This document shows positions 35,761 to 43,864 of a stretch of 64,000 nucleotides of DNA, piece after piece (position 1 is the first letter of the stretch; the number at the start of each line of letters is the position of its first letter). This DNA comes from an uncultured Piscinibacter sp. (GTDB lineage: Bacteria > Pseudomonadota > Gammaproteobacteria > Burkholderiales > Burkholderiaceae_C). The notes below the pieces were generated by a model. That model was given only the letters and a program-made list of their open reading frames with translations. It was not told the origin of the DNA and did no database searches. The translations under genes and the position numbers were made by a program. The stretch spans positions 196,651 to 260,650 of the forward strand of contig NZ_CALFYO010000032.1 in the NCBI RefSeq assembly GCF_937952055.1, written 5' to 3'.

Positions 35761-36708
35761 ATGTCCGTCTCCGGGTTCACCGACACCTTCACCGTGGCCA
35801 TCGAAGGCTTCTCGTCCTTCGAACGCCAGGCGCTCGCCTCCTGTTTCCGTCTCGCCGCCCGGCGTGCGCCGGCCTTCCGCCAGGTCGACGAACCCGGCAT
35901 GGCCGACTTCCTCATCGCCGACGCCGACAGCGCCGCCGCGATGGCGGCGGTCCGGCGCGGCCGGCGAATGGGCGACACCGTCTTCATCGGCGCCGCGCCG
36001 CCGGAAGGAGCCAGCGCCTGGATGCCGCGGCCGATCGATCCGATGCACGTGATGCGCGAACTCGACGCGCTGGTCGAACTGCGCCTGACCACGCCGGACC
36101 CGCCGAGCGCGATGATGGATCTCGATCCGTTCGATGGCGATTCGCGGTCGCCGGTGATCGACTTGAGCCCCTTGGCCGCACCCGCGCTTGCGCCGACGCC
36201 CGTGGCGGCGCCCGCGCGTGCCAGCGCCGCGCTGCGCCGCGAGGTGCCGGTGGCACGAGCCGTGGAGCCCGTGACGCCGCGTGGCGGCGGGGGGCGCGAG
36301 GTGCTGGTCGTGGAGGACAGCGCGATCGCCCGCCAGTTCCTCAAGCGGCGGCTGCAGACCCTCGGATACCGCGTGCACGAATGCGCCTCGGGCGAGGCCG
36401 CGATGGACATGCTGGCCAAGCGCACCTTCGTCATGGCGTTCCTCGACGTCACGCTCGGCCCGCCGGGCAGCATCACCGGACTGCAGTTGTGCCAGCGCCT
36501 CAAGCAGCGCGGCGCGCAGGGCGCCGGCCTGCGCACCGTCGTGGTGATGGTCACCGGTCTGGACGGCGCCACCGATCGCGTGCGCGCTTCGCTCGCCGGC
36601 TGCGACGCCTACCTGACCAAGCCGCTGCACGAGGCCGAGTTCATCGCCGCGCTGCTGCAGGTCGACCCGGACTTCGAGTGGGACACCGACACGCCGGCCT
36701 CAGTGTGA
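35761..36708 (+). CDS. protein with degenerate N-terminal receiver-like domain and C-terminal receiver domain
   Basis: A 315-residue protein. Residues about 180-305 form a complete receiver: acidic pair Glu185/Asp186, phospho-acceptor Asp229 (AFLDVTLG), Thr265 and Lys287 (LTKPLH). Residues 10-110 look like a second receiver fold with the acceptor lost (DFLIADADS, VFIGAAPP, WMPRPIDP). A Pro/Ala linker joins them. There is no DNA-binding or enzymatic output domain, so it may act by protein contact in a phosphorelay. The nearest kinase pair is over 3 kb away. Its 3' end overlaps the EamA gene by 9 bp, tail to tail. Confidence 0.8.
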   Translation: MSVSGFTDTFTVAIEGFSSFERQALASCFRLAARRAPAFRQVDEPGMADFLIADADSAAAMAAVRRGRRMGDTVFIGAAPPEGASAWMPRPIDPMHVMRELDALVELRLTTPDPPSAMMDLDPFDGDSRSPVIDLSPLAAPALAPTPVAAPARASAALRREVPVARAVEPVTPRGGGGREVLVVEDSAIARQFLKRRLQTLGYRVHECASGEAAMDMLAKRTFVMAFLDVTLGPPGSITGLQLCQRLKQRGAQGAGLRTVVVMVTGLDGATDRVRASLAGCDAYLTKPLHEAEFIAALLQVDPDFEWDTDTPASV

Positions 36709-37608
36709 GGGCGCCTTGGACAGCGTCGACAGCAGCGCCGCGAGCAGGATCAGCAGGCCGCCGGCAAACAGCTGAGCAGTCAGGCTGCCGCCGCCCAGCG
36801 CCAGCGCCGAGACCGAGGCGAACAGGATCTCGGTGAGCATCACCACCGCGGTCACGTTGGCCGGCAGACGCGCCGCGCCGTACTGCAGCGCTAGGTTGCC
36901 GACGAGGAACAGCAGCGCCATCGCCGCCACGCCGGCGATCCACAGCGTCGCGGGCGCGGGGATGCCGGGCACCGCGGCGTCGCCGGACAGCACCAGCGCG
37001 AGCGCGCCGGCGACCCCCATGCCGCCGCAGAACATCGCCAGCACACGGCCTTCCTCCGGGCGGTGCGCCTCGCGGCGCAGCATCACGTTGTTCAGCGCGA
37101 AGCTGAAGCCGCCGATCACGCCCAGCCAGTCGGGCAGCGAACGCGGCAGCGGCAGAGCCTCCCAGCCGCTGCGCTCGGCCGGCCACAGCACGATGGCCGC
37201 ACCGGCCAGCGCCAGCACGACGCGGGCGCTGGCTGTGCGGGTGAGCGGCTCGTGCAGCAGCAGCCTCGCCAGCAGCACCGTCCACAGCGGCATGAGGTAG
37301 AACAGCAGCACCACGCGCACCACGTCGCCCAGGGTCACCGCCCAGTTGAAGGCGGCATTGGTGGTGCCCGAGGCGAGCACCAGCACCCACAGCGTCGGCG
37401 TGCGCACGAGCTGGCCAAGCGCACGCGGGCGCAGCGCGAGGATCACCAGCACCGCCACGGCATAGATCAGCACGGTGGCCCACAGCGGGTGCAGCCCACG
37501 GGCCTCGAGCTGGCGGAAGGGCCACCAGGATGTGCCCCAGACGAAGGCGTTGAGCGTGAGGGCCAGGGCGGGCCAGAGGAAGGGTGTGCGGTGGCTGGCC
37601 AGGGACAT
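36700..37608 (-). CDS. EamA-family (DMT) metabolite exporter
   Basis: A 302-residue membrane protein with ten predicted helices arranged as two EamA repeats. The first begins LALTLNAFVWGTSWWPFRQL and the second begins near LPDWLGVIGGFSFALNNVML. This is the usual length for drug/metabolite transporters such as RhtA/YdcZ relatives. The substrate is unknown. It is convergent with the receiver-domain gene and divergent from the SGNH-like gene. Confidence 0.88.
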   Translation of the reverse strand: MSLASHRTPFLWPALALTLNAFVWGTSWWPFRQLEARGLHPLWATVLIYAVAVLVILALRPRALGQLVRTPTLWVLVLASGTTNAAFNWAVTLGDVVRVVLLFYLMPLWTVLLARLLLHEPLTRTASARVVLALAGAAIVLWPAERSGWEALPLPRSLPDWLGVIGGFSFALNNVMLRREAHRPEEGRVLAMFCGGMGVAGALALVLSGDAAVPGIPAPATLWIAGVAAMALLFLVGNLALQYGAARLPANVTAVVMLTEILFASVSALALGGGSLTAQLFAGGLLILLAALLSTLSKAPSH

Positions 37609-37713
37609 CCGCGCGATTCTCGCCGCTGGGCATGCCGCGCCTTCCCAAGCTTGTCGGATTGCCTGGCGCGGCGGGCGGCGTTACCTTCACCGTCCGCAAG
37701 GAGGAGCTCCGCC

Positions 37714-38607
37714 ATGCCAAAGCTGAAGATCCACCCGCCATCCGACCTGGACACCCCCGACCTGGCACCGAACCTCGGCGAGTTCGGCATCCGCTTCCTC
37801 GCCGAGGGCGACTCGTGGTTCACCATCGGTGCATTGAACCCGCTGAAGAACGCCAACCTGCTGTTCGAGATGCGCTTCGCGCAGAGCGCGGTGGCGATCA
37901 ATTGCGCGACGCCCGGCGACACGCTGCAGCGCATGGCGCAGACGAGCAGCGATCCGGTGTTCACCGACCTGCTGGTCGGCAAGCGCCGACGCCCCTGGGA
38001 CGGCATCCTGCTGTCGTGTGGCGGCAACGACCTGATCGACGCGCTGGCCGTGCGCGGCCCCGGCATCCCGTTGCAGCTGCGCCTGCTTCGCGAAGCGGCC
38101 GAGTGGGGTGACCCTGTTCAGGGCGCGTCGCGCTACCTCAGCGATGCCGGCTGGCAGACATTCAGCACCTACCTGAAGGCCAACCTCGACCACATCGTCG
38201 CCTTGCGCGACGCCGCGTCGTCGCAATCCAAGGGGGCGCCGATCTTCATGCATGGCTACGCGGTGCCGACGCCTCGTCCGGCGCCGGCCGAACTGGGCAT
38301 CGGCCCGTGGCTGCTGCCTTCCGTGCAGGCCTACGCCATTCCCGAGGTCGACTTCGAGGCCGTGGCGGCACTGCTGATCGGTCGGCTGGCGGCGCTGCTG
38401 GCGGGCTGCGCGGCCGATGCGGCGCGCTTCCCGAACCTGCACTTCTTCGACTCCACGACGATCGCGGTGACGCCGGCGGCCCAGGGCAGCACCGGCGAAA
38501 GCGGCGACTGGATCAACGAGATCCACTTGAACCGCGCCGGCTGCCAGAAGCTGGCGGTGCCGTGGGCGGCGGCGATCGAGAAGGTGATCAACGACCAGAG
38601 GGCCTGA
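37714..38607 (+). CDS. SGNH/GDSL-like hydrolase domain protein
   Basis: A 297-residue protein with SGNH blocks. Block I is FLAEGDSWFTIG (Ser at about residue 32), block III is LLSCGGNDLIDAL (Gly-x-Asn-Asp) and block V is NEIHLNRAGCQKL (His with an Asn neighbour). No signal peptide is seen, although an exported location cannot be excluded. The strong AAGGAGGAG site upstream decides the ATG at 37714; the long upstream extension in this frame is a shadow of the EamA gene. The substrate (lipid, polysaccharide ester or other) is unknown. Confidence 0.8.
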   Translation: MPKLKIHPPSDLDTPDLAPNLGEFGIRFLAEGDSWFTIGALNPLKNANLLFEMRFAQSAVAINCATPGDTLQRMAQTSSDPVFTDLLVGKRRRPWDGILLSCGGNDLIDALAVRGPGIPLQLRLLREAAEWGDPVQGASRYLSDAGWQTFSTYLKANLDHIVALRDAASSQSKGAPIFMHGYAVPTPRPAPAELGIGPWLLPSVQAYAIPEVDFEAVAALLIGRLAALLAGCAADAARFPNLHFFDSTTIAVTPAAQGSTGESGDWINEIHLNRAGCQKLAVPWAAAIEKVINDQRA

Positions 38608-38684
38608 GGTCCGCCGCGGGCTGGTGGCTGTGTCTCGGGGGCCTGCGGTGGCACGACACTGCGCCCCGCAGGCGCGGACCGAGG

Positions 38685-39962
38685 TCAGTGCTTGTCGGTC
38701 CGGGCGATCGCCAGCAGGTGATCGAGTTCGGCCTTGTGCTTCACCAGGTTGGATCGATGCCAACCGCGAATCAGCCACATCGTGCCGGTCACCACGAGGC
38801 CGAAGAGGGTGATGGAGCCGAATGCCGACATGCCGAACTTGGTGAGTGCGGCGTAGAAGGCGCCCAGGCCGAGGATGCAGGCCTGTTCGTTGAAGTTCTG
38901 CACCGCGATCGAGCGGCCGGCTCCCATCAGGTTGTGGCCGCGGTGCTGCAACAGCGCGTTCATCGGCACGACCAGATATCCGCCGATCGCGCCGAGGACG
39001 ATCAGGAACGGTGCCGCTGCCCAGACGTTGGTGATGAAGTTCAGGCCGATCACCAGCACGCCCATCGCGACGCCCAGCGGGATCACGCCGGTGGCCTGGT
39101 CGAGCCGGCAGCGCAGCGAGGCGACGATCGCGCCGGCGGCGGTGCCGATGGCCACCACGCCGACCAGCGACGAGGCCTGCGTGGTGCTGTAACCCAGCGC
39201 CGCCGCGGCCCAGGCGAACACGATCACGCGCAGGTTGCCCGACACCCCCCAGAACAAGGTGGTGGTGGCCAGCGAGATCTGGCCGAGCTTGTCGCTCCAC
39301 AGTCTCGCGTTGCAGCTGGAGAAGTCGCGCACCAGCGCGACAACGTTGCCGCTCAGCGCCTGCAGGGGCGCCTCGGTGCGCGGAATCTTCAGGTTGAACA
39401 GCGCTGCGATCACGTAAAGGATGACGATCAGCGAGATCGCCGCTTCCGGCGCGGTGTCGATCGAGGTGTCGATGAGCGGCAGATTGAAGGCGAGCAGCGC
39501 GCCGGCGACGCGCTGGCCGACCAGCTGGCCGCCGAGCAGGATGCCGAAGATGATCGACAGAATGGTCAGACCCTCGATCCAGCCGTTGGCCTTGACCAGC
39601 TGCGAGGCCGGCAGCAGCTCGGTGAGGATGCCGTACTTGGCCGGCGAGTAGGCCGCCGCGCCCAGGCCGACGATGGCGTAGGCGAGCAGCGGGTGGCCGC
39701 CGAACAGCATCAACAGGCAGCCGACCACCTTGATCGCGTTCGAGACGAACATGACCCTACCCTTGGGCACCGCGTCGGCGAAGGCGCCGACGAAGGGTGC
39801 GAGGATCACGTAGAACAGCGCGAACATCGGAGACAGCGCCGGCACGTGCCAAGACGGCGCTCCGGCGCTCTTCAGCAGTTCGATGGCCGCCACCAACAGT
39901 GCGTTGTCGGCCAGCGAGCTGAAGAACTGCGCCGACATGATGGTGTAGAAGCCCTTTTTCAT
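38685..39962 (-). CDS. lplT: lysophospholipid transporter LplT
   Basis: This 425-residue MFS-type carrier flips lysophospholipids across the inner membrane for reacylation. The N-terminus MKKGFYTIMSAQFFSSLADN is characteristic, and about twelve helices follow (for example PMFALFYVILAPFVGAFAD and GYLVVPMNALLQHRGHN). No acyltransferase (aas) gene is adjacent, unlike in E. coli. It is divergent from alr. The lplT-alr neighbourhood near radA recurs in betaproteobacteria as I recall. The ATG has CGGAG upstream. Confidence 0.92.
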   Translation of the reverse strand: MKKGFYTIMSAQFFSSLADNALLVAAIELLKSAGAPSWHVPALSPMFALFYVILAPFVGAFADAVPKGRVMFVSNAIKVVGCLLMLFGGHPLLAYAIVGLGAAAYSPAKYGILTELLPASQLVKANGWIEGLTILSIIFGILLGGQLVGQRVAGALLAFNLPLIDTSIDTAPEAAISLIVILYVIAALFNLKIPRTEAPLQALSGNVVALVRDFSSCNARLWSDKLGQISLATTTLFWGVSGNLRVIVFAWAAAALGYSTTQASSLVGVVAIGTAAGAIVASLRCRLDQATGVIPLGVAMGVLVIGLNFITNVWAAAPFLIVLGAIGGYLVVPMNALLQHRGHNLMGAGRSIAVQNFNEQACILGLGAFYAALTKFGMSAFGSITLFGLVVTGTMWLIRGWHRSNLVKHKAELDHLLAIARTDKH

Positions 39963-40021
39963 TCGCTCCGTATCGCGCGCACGTGGCCCGGGAATGCGGG
40001 GGATGTCGTCGGCGGCGCAGG

Positions 40022-40030
40022 TTTATAGCA
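40022..40030 (-). promoter_or_regulatory. extended -10 promoter element of lplT
   Basis: On the minus strand TG-C-TATAAA (40030-40022) forms an extended -10 about 60 bp before the lplT start. The -35 region is weak, which is usual for extended -10 promoters. It is one of the few AT-rich patches in the lplT-alr spacer. Confidence 0.5.
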
Positions 40031-40097
40031 TGTGGTTACGCGCCCTCGTCCGGGTGGTCTCCTCGGGCGTGAAGGCGCTGGCAGAATCGGTTGCACC

Positions 40098-41204
40098 ATG
40101 CCCCGTCCGATCTCGGCGACCATCCATACCGAGGCGCTCGCCCACAACCTGCGCCGCGCGCGGCAGGCGGCGCCGCAGTCACGCGTCTGGGCGGTCGTCA
40201 AGGCCAACGCCTATGGTCACGGCATCGAGCGGGCCTATGCAGGGTTGTCCGGCGCCGACGGCTTCGCGCTGCTCGACCTCGACGAGGCGCAACGCGTGCG
40301 CGACCTCGGATGGCGCGGGCCCATCCTGCTGCTCGAAGGTTGCTTCGAGCCGCGCGATCTGGACCTGTGCTCTCGGCTCGGCCTCTGGCACACCGTGCAC
40401 CATGAGGCGCAGATCGACATGCTCGCGGCGCACAAGACCCATGCGCCGCACCGTGTGTTCCTGAAGATGAACAGCGGCATGAACCGGCTCGGATTCCGAC
40501 CGCAGCACTACCGTGCCGCCTGGCAGCGGCTGTCGGGGCTCACGCAGGTCGACGAGATCACGCTCATGACGCACTTCGCCGATGCCGACGGCGAGGGCGG
40601 CGTGGCCGCCCAGCTCGAGGCCTTCGAGGCGGCCACGCGCGACCTGCCCGGTGAGCGATCGGTGGGCAACAGCGCGGCGACGCTGCGCTTTGCCGGCGCC
40701 GAGGGCGACGGCCTGCGCGTCGCCGCCGACTGGGTGCGACCGGGCATCATGGTCTATGGCTCAGCGCCCGACCACCCGGCCCACGACGCGCGCGACTGGG
40801 GTCTGCAGCCGGCCATGACGTTGAGCGCGAAGCTGATCGCCATTCAGGCGCTGAGCCCCGGCGACCGTGTCGGCTACGGCGGCAGCTTCACGGCCGGCGA
40901 GGCCATGCGCATCGGCATCGTCGCCTGCGGCTATGCCGACGGCTACCCGCGCGTGGCGCCGACCGGCACGCCGGTGCTCGTCGACGGCGTTCGGACGCGC
41001 ACCGTGGGCCGCGTGTCGATGGACATGATCACGGTCGACCTGACGCCGGTGCGCGCCGCCGGCCTCGGCGCCGAGGTCACGCTGTGGGGTCGGGGCCCGA
41101 AGGGCAGCCTGCTGTCGATCGACGAGGTGGCGCGCGCGGCGGGCACCGTCGGCTACGAACTCATGTGCGCGCTCGCGCCGCGCGTGCCGGTGAGCGCAGC
41201 ATGA
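40098..41204 (+). CDS. alr: alanine racemase
   Basis: This PLP enzyme interconverts L- and D-alanine for peptidoglycan. It has 368 residues, with the PLP lysine Lys35 and neighbouring Tyr39 in VVKANAYGHG, and the second catalytic tyrosine in GYGGSFTAG. The ATG at 40098 fits the family start, and upstream frame extension has no homology. Its TGA overlaps the next membrane-protein gene by 4 nt. It could be the biosynthetic (Alr) or catabolic (DadX) form. No dadA is nearby, which favours Alr. Confidence 0.95.
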   Translation: MPRPISATIHTEALAHNLRRARQAAPQSRVWAVVKANAYGHGIERAYAGLSGADGFALLDLDEAQRVRDLGWRGPILLLEGCFEPRDLDLCSRLGLWHTVHHEAQIDMLAAHKTHAPHRVFLKMNSGMNRLGFRPQHYRAAWQRLSGLTQVDEITLMTHFADADGEGGVAAQLEAFEAATRDLPGERSVGNSAATLRFAGAEGDGLRVAADWVRPGIMVYGSAPDHPAHDARDWGLQPAMTLSAKLIAIQALSPGDRVGYGGSFTAGEAMRIGIVACGYADGYPRVAPTGTPVLVDGVRTRTVGRVSMDMITVDLTPVRAAGLGAEVTLWGRGPKGSLLSIDEVARAAGTVGYELMCALAPRVPVSAA

Positions 41205-41908
41205 GTCGGGGGCACCCCGACCCGAGCCTGTTCGAGCGCCGCGTGCGCGCCGACCTGCAGCAGCGCCGCTGGCTGCGCGTGCATGCGTTCCTGATCGGCA
41301 CGCTGTGCTTCCTCGCCAGCTGGGCGTTCTCGGCGGCGCTGATGCGCGCCGGCATCGGCAGCCTGGCGCTGCGCTGGTCGGCGGCGCTGTCGGGCGGCTA
41401 CCTCGTCTTCCTGGGACTGCTGTGGTTGTGGTGCCGCTGGCTGCTGTCTCGCGGCGAGGCCGACTGCGACCTGCCGCTGGACGGCTTCGTGCCGACGCGC
41501 GGCGGCGGCGGCGTGGAATGTGGTGACAGCGGCCTCGAGGCGGGCGACCTCGCCGAGGGCTCACTGCAGTTGGTCGGTTCGGCCGACGAAGCGGCAGTCG
41601 TGGCGGTCCCGCTGGCCGTGGTGATCGGCATCGCGGTGCTGATCGCCAGCGGTCTGAGCGTGGCGGTGTTCGGCCTGTTCGGCGTCGAGGTGCTGCTCGG
41701 CGTGGCGGTGGAGATCGCCTTCGCCTCGGCCGGTGGCGCGTTCGCCTTCCGCGCACGCCGCGAGGGTTGGCTGCAGCATGCCTTCGGCCGCACCTGGCGG
41801 CCGATGCTGATCCTCGTCGTGCTCGCTGCGCTGCTCGGCGCGACGATCGACCACTGGCTGCCGCAGGCCGGCTCATTGCCGCAGGCGGTCAGGCTGCTGC
41901 GCGGCTGA
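41201..41908 (+). CDS. hypothetical membrane protein coupled to alr
   Basis: A 235-residue protein of unknown family. The N-terminus is basic and cytosolic-looking (RRVRADLQQRRWLR). Two hydrophobic helices (LIGTLCFLASWAFSAAL and YLVFLGLLWLWCRWLL) come next, then an acidic/Gly loop, then two or three more helices (VVAVPLAVVIGIAVLIASGL, LLIVVLAALLG-like segments). The ATG overlaps the alr stop (ATGA) and arfB follows 5 nt downstream, so the three genes are one unit. I cannot assign a function. Confidence 0.8.
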   Translation: MSRGHPDPSLFERRVRADLQQRRWLRVHAFLIGTLCFLASWAFSAALMRAGIGSLALRWSAALSGGYLVFLGLLWLWCRWLLSRGEADCDLPLDGFVPTRGGGGVECGDSGLEAGDLAEGSLQLVGSADEAAVVAVPLAVVIGIAVLIASGLSVAVFGLFGVEVLLGVAVEIAFASAGGAFAFRARREGWLQHAFGRTWRPMLILVVLAALLGATIDHWLPQAGSLPQAVRLLRG

Positions 41909-41913
41909 CGCCC

Positions 41914-42318
41914 ATGCGCATCCCCTTCGCCATCGATCCGGCCGAGGTGGAGATCAGCGCCATCCGCGCCCAGGGCGCGGGCGGCCAGAACGTCAACAAG
42001 GTGTCGAACGCCGTGCACCTGCGGTTCGACGTGCGCGCCTCCTCGTTGCCCGAGCCGATCAAGGCGCGCCTGCTCGCGACCCGCGATCAGCGCATCAACG
42101 ACGAGGGGGTGGTGGTCATCAAGGCGCAGCAGCACCGCAGCCTCGAGCAGAACCGCGCGGACGCGATGGCACGGCTGCACGAGCTGGTGCAGGCGGCGGC
42201 CACCCTGCCGCGCGTGCGCCGCCCGACCCAGCCCACGCGCGCCTCGAAGCAGCGCCGGCTGGAGGGCAAGTCGCTGCGCAGCGGCATCAAGGCCGGGCGG
42301 GCAAAGGTCAGTCTCTGA
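41914..42318 (+). CDS. arfB: alternative ribosome-rescue peptidyl-tRNA hydrolase ArfB
   Basis: This 134-residue protein (YaeJ family) hydrolyses peptidyl-tRNA on stalled ribosomes. The catalytic GGQ is in AQGAGGQNVNKVSN near residues 25-27. The basic C-terminal tail that enters the mRNA channel is present (TRASKQRRLEGKSLRSGIKAGRAK-type composition). The short length and lack of codon-recognition domains distinguish it from RF1/RF2. It ends the alr operon, and a candidate sRNA and terminator lie downstream. Confidence 0.94.
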   Translation: MRIPFAIDPAEVEISAIRAQGAGGQNVNKVSNAVHLRFDVRASSLPEPIKARLLATRDQRINDEGVVVIKAQQHRSLEQNRADAMARLHELVQAAATLPRVRRPTQPTRASKQRRLEGKSLRSGIKAGRAKVSL

Positions 42319-42399
42319 CGGCGAGCGCGACGCCGCGCGGGTCCGGTTCACCGGGACACGGGCGAGGACGAGGGATGTCCCGAAGTCGACTGGCGGAAA

Positions 42400-42422
42400 T
42401 GGATTGATACAAATACAATCCA
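42400..42422. promoter_or_regulatory. 7-bp inverted repeat overlapping a -10 element
   Basis: TGGATTG at 42400-42406 and CAATCCA at 42416-42422 form a perfect dyad spaced by nine bases. The hexamer TACAAT (42414-42419), a good -10, lies in the right arm. A factor binding the dyad would therefore block or control the downstream transcript. The sequence is strikingly AT-rich for its surroundings. Confidence 0.5.
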
Positions 42423-42425
42423 CTT

Positions 42426-42505
42426 CGCTCGCTCTGTCTCAGGGCGGCGAGCAAGCCAGGAAGAGTCTTGTCCTCATGGGGGCCCCGCGCGGGCCCCCTT
42501 TTTTT
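42426..42505 (+). ncRNA. candidate small RNA of about 80 nt
   Basis: The region between arfB and the convergent ClC gene has a -10-like TACAAT (42414-42419) and, about 80 nt later, a strong intrinsic terminator on the plus strand. The intervening sequence has a GCTCGC...GCGAGC stem. No Shine-Dalgarno/ATG frame of useful length is visible. Alternatively, the stretch may simply be the arfB 3' UTR with its terminator. I do not recognise a known RNA family. Confidence 0.4.
42478..42505 (+). terminator. Rho-independent terminator
   Basis: GGGGGCCC (42478-42485) pairs with GGGCCCCC (42491-42498) around a CGCGC loop, followed by seven T at 42499-42505. It is a very strong intrinsic terminator on the plus strand, ending 11 bp before the convergent ClC stop codon. 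It would end arfB-operon transcripts and the candidate sRNA. Confidence 0.9.
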
Positions 42506-42515
42506 GGGCCGCTGC

Positions 42516-43841
42516 TCAGCGCGGGCCGGGTGGCGGCAGCCGCTCGAGCTGCAACCGCGCCAGCGTGGGGTACAGCGGCCGGCTGATCAGCCGCGAGATG
42601 CCGCTGGCCACCAGTGCGCAGGCCATCAGGCTGAGCACCATCGCGTGGCCGTCGACCATCTCCATGACGATGATGAACGCCGTCAGCGGCGCCTGCGTCG
42701 CCGCGGCCAGGAAGCCGGCCATGCCCAGGGCTATGAGCGCCGGGGCATGCGGGTAGCTCGTCAGCAGTGCGATGTCGTTGCCCAGCGAGGCGCCGATCGT
42801 CAGGGCCGGCGCGAAGATGCCGCCGGGCACGCCCGACCAGGCGGTCAGCCAGGTGGCGACGAACTTCAGCACGAAGTGCAGCCCCGGCGTGGTCTCGCCG
42901 CCGCCGAGCATCTCGCGCGTGTAGCCGTAGCCGCTGCCGAAGGTGGCACCCAGCGTGGCCACGCCGATGATGGCCACCGCCAGGCCGCAAGCCATGGCGA
43001 AGCGCACCGGGTACCGAGCGCGCCAGCGGCTCGCGCCGTCGGCGGACTTGCCCGACAGCGAGGCGATCAGCAGCCGCGAGAACAGCCCGCCGGTCACGCC
43101 TGCGGTCAGTGCGACGAGCAGGCCGGGGCCGAGCAGCGAGAGGTTGAGCGCGGGCACCTGGATGACGCCGAAGTAGGTGCCATTGCCGAGAATGGACACC
43201 GCCACCAGGCCGGCGAGCACGATGCCGGCGACGAGCAGGCCGCTGTTGCGCTGCTCCGGAGCGCGCGAGAGTTCCTCGATGGCGAACATCACGCCGGCCA
43301 GTGGCGTGTTGAAGGCGGCAGCGATGCCGGCGGCACCGCCGGCCACCAGCAGGCCGTGCTCGGTGACGGCGCTGCGCTGGGGCAGCCAGCGCTTGGCGGC
43401 GTGCATCACGCCGGCGGCGATCTGCACCGAGGGGCCTTCGCGGCCGAGCGACAGGCCGCCAAGCAGGCCCGACGCGGTGAACAGCATCTTCGCCGCCGTC
43501 AGCCGCAGCGACACGTACAGGCTGCGGCTGGTGCCGTCCACGCTCGGGTCGAGCGCCGCCATCACCTGCGGGATGCCCGAGCCGGCGGCCCCCGGTGCGA
43601 AGCGCCGCGTCAGCCAGACGATCGCGCCGGTGATCAACGGCGTAGCGATCAGCGGCATCCACCACCACGACGCACGCACCGTGAAGAACAGCTCCAGCGC
43701 ACGCTCGGTGATCCAGGTGAAGGCGACCACGGTGAGCCCGGCGGCCGCGGCCACGGCGATGACCACGCTACGCGCCAGCCACAGCCGCCAATCCGACAAC
43801 TCGCGCCGGAACGCGGCAACGATGCGCAACTCGTGGTTCAC
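42516..43841 (-). CDS. ClC-family chloride channel/antiporter
   Basis: A 441-residue polytopic protein with all ClC selectivity motifs: GSGIPQV, GREGPSVQIAAG and GGIFAPALTIGAS. The gating glutamate of GREGP is present, so Cl-/H+ exchange is possible. It lacks the cytosolic CBS domains. The start is a GTG at 43841. Only 23 bp separate it from the divergent MarR gene, whose -10-like hexamer adjoins this start, so the ClC promoter must overlap the MarR gene. That favours cross-regulation. Confidence 0.92.
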   Translation of the reverse strand: MNHELRIVAAFRRELSDWRLWLARSVVIAVAAAAGLTVVAFTWITERALELFFTVRASWWWMPLIATPLITGAIVWLTRRFAPGAAGSGIPQVMAALDPSVDGTSRSLYVSLRLTAAKMLFTASGLLGGLSLGREGPSVQIAAGVMHAAKRWLPQRSAVTEHGLLVAGGAAGIAAAFNTPLAGVMFAIEELSRAPEQRNSGLLVAGIVLAGLVAVSILGNGTYFGVIQVPALNLSLLGPGLLVALTAGVTGGLFSRLLIASLSGKSADGASRWRARYPVRFAMACGLAVAIIGVATLGATFGSGYGYTREMLGGGETTPGLHFVLKFVATWLTAWSGVPGGIFAPALTIGASLGNDIALLTSYPHAPALIALGMAGFLAAATQAPLTAFIIVMEMVDGHAMVLSLMACALVASGISRLISRPLYPTLARLQLERLPPPGPR

Positions 43842-43852
43842 GTCCGGCCCTC

Positions 43853-43858
43853 TATCAT
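43853..43858 (+). promoter_or_regulatory. -10-like hexamer 6 nt before the MarR gene
   Basis: TATCAT is followed by six bases and then the ATG at 43865, the third regulator gene here with this geometry. No Shine-Dalgarno site is visible in the six bases. It suggests initiation at the start codon and a leaderless message, but no convincing -35 is seen. Confidence 0.4.
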
Positions 43859-43864
43859 GTTGCG

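Noticed and set aside
38685..41204. Idea that alr is the catabolic dadX
   Set aside because: No dadA or other alanine catabolic gene is adjacent and the lplT-alr neighbourhood fits the biosynthetic copy.
42391..42410. Possible sigma54 promoter (TGGC...TTGA) before the candidate sRNA
   Set aside because: The invariant GC of the -12 element is missing (TTGAT instead of TTGC), so it does not meet the minimal consensus.
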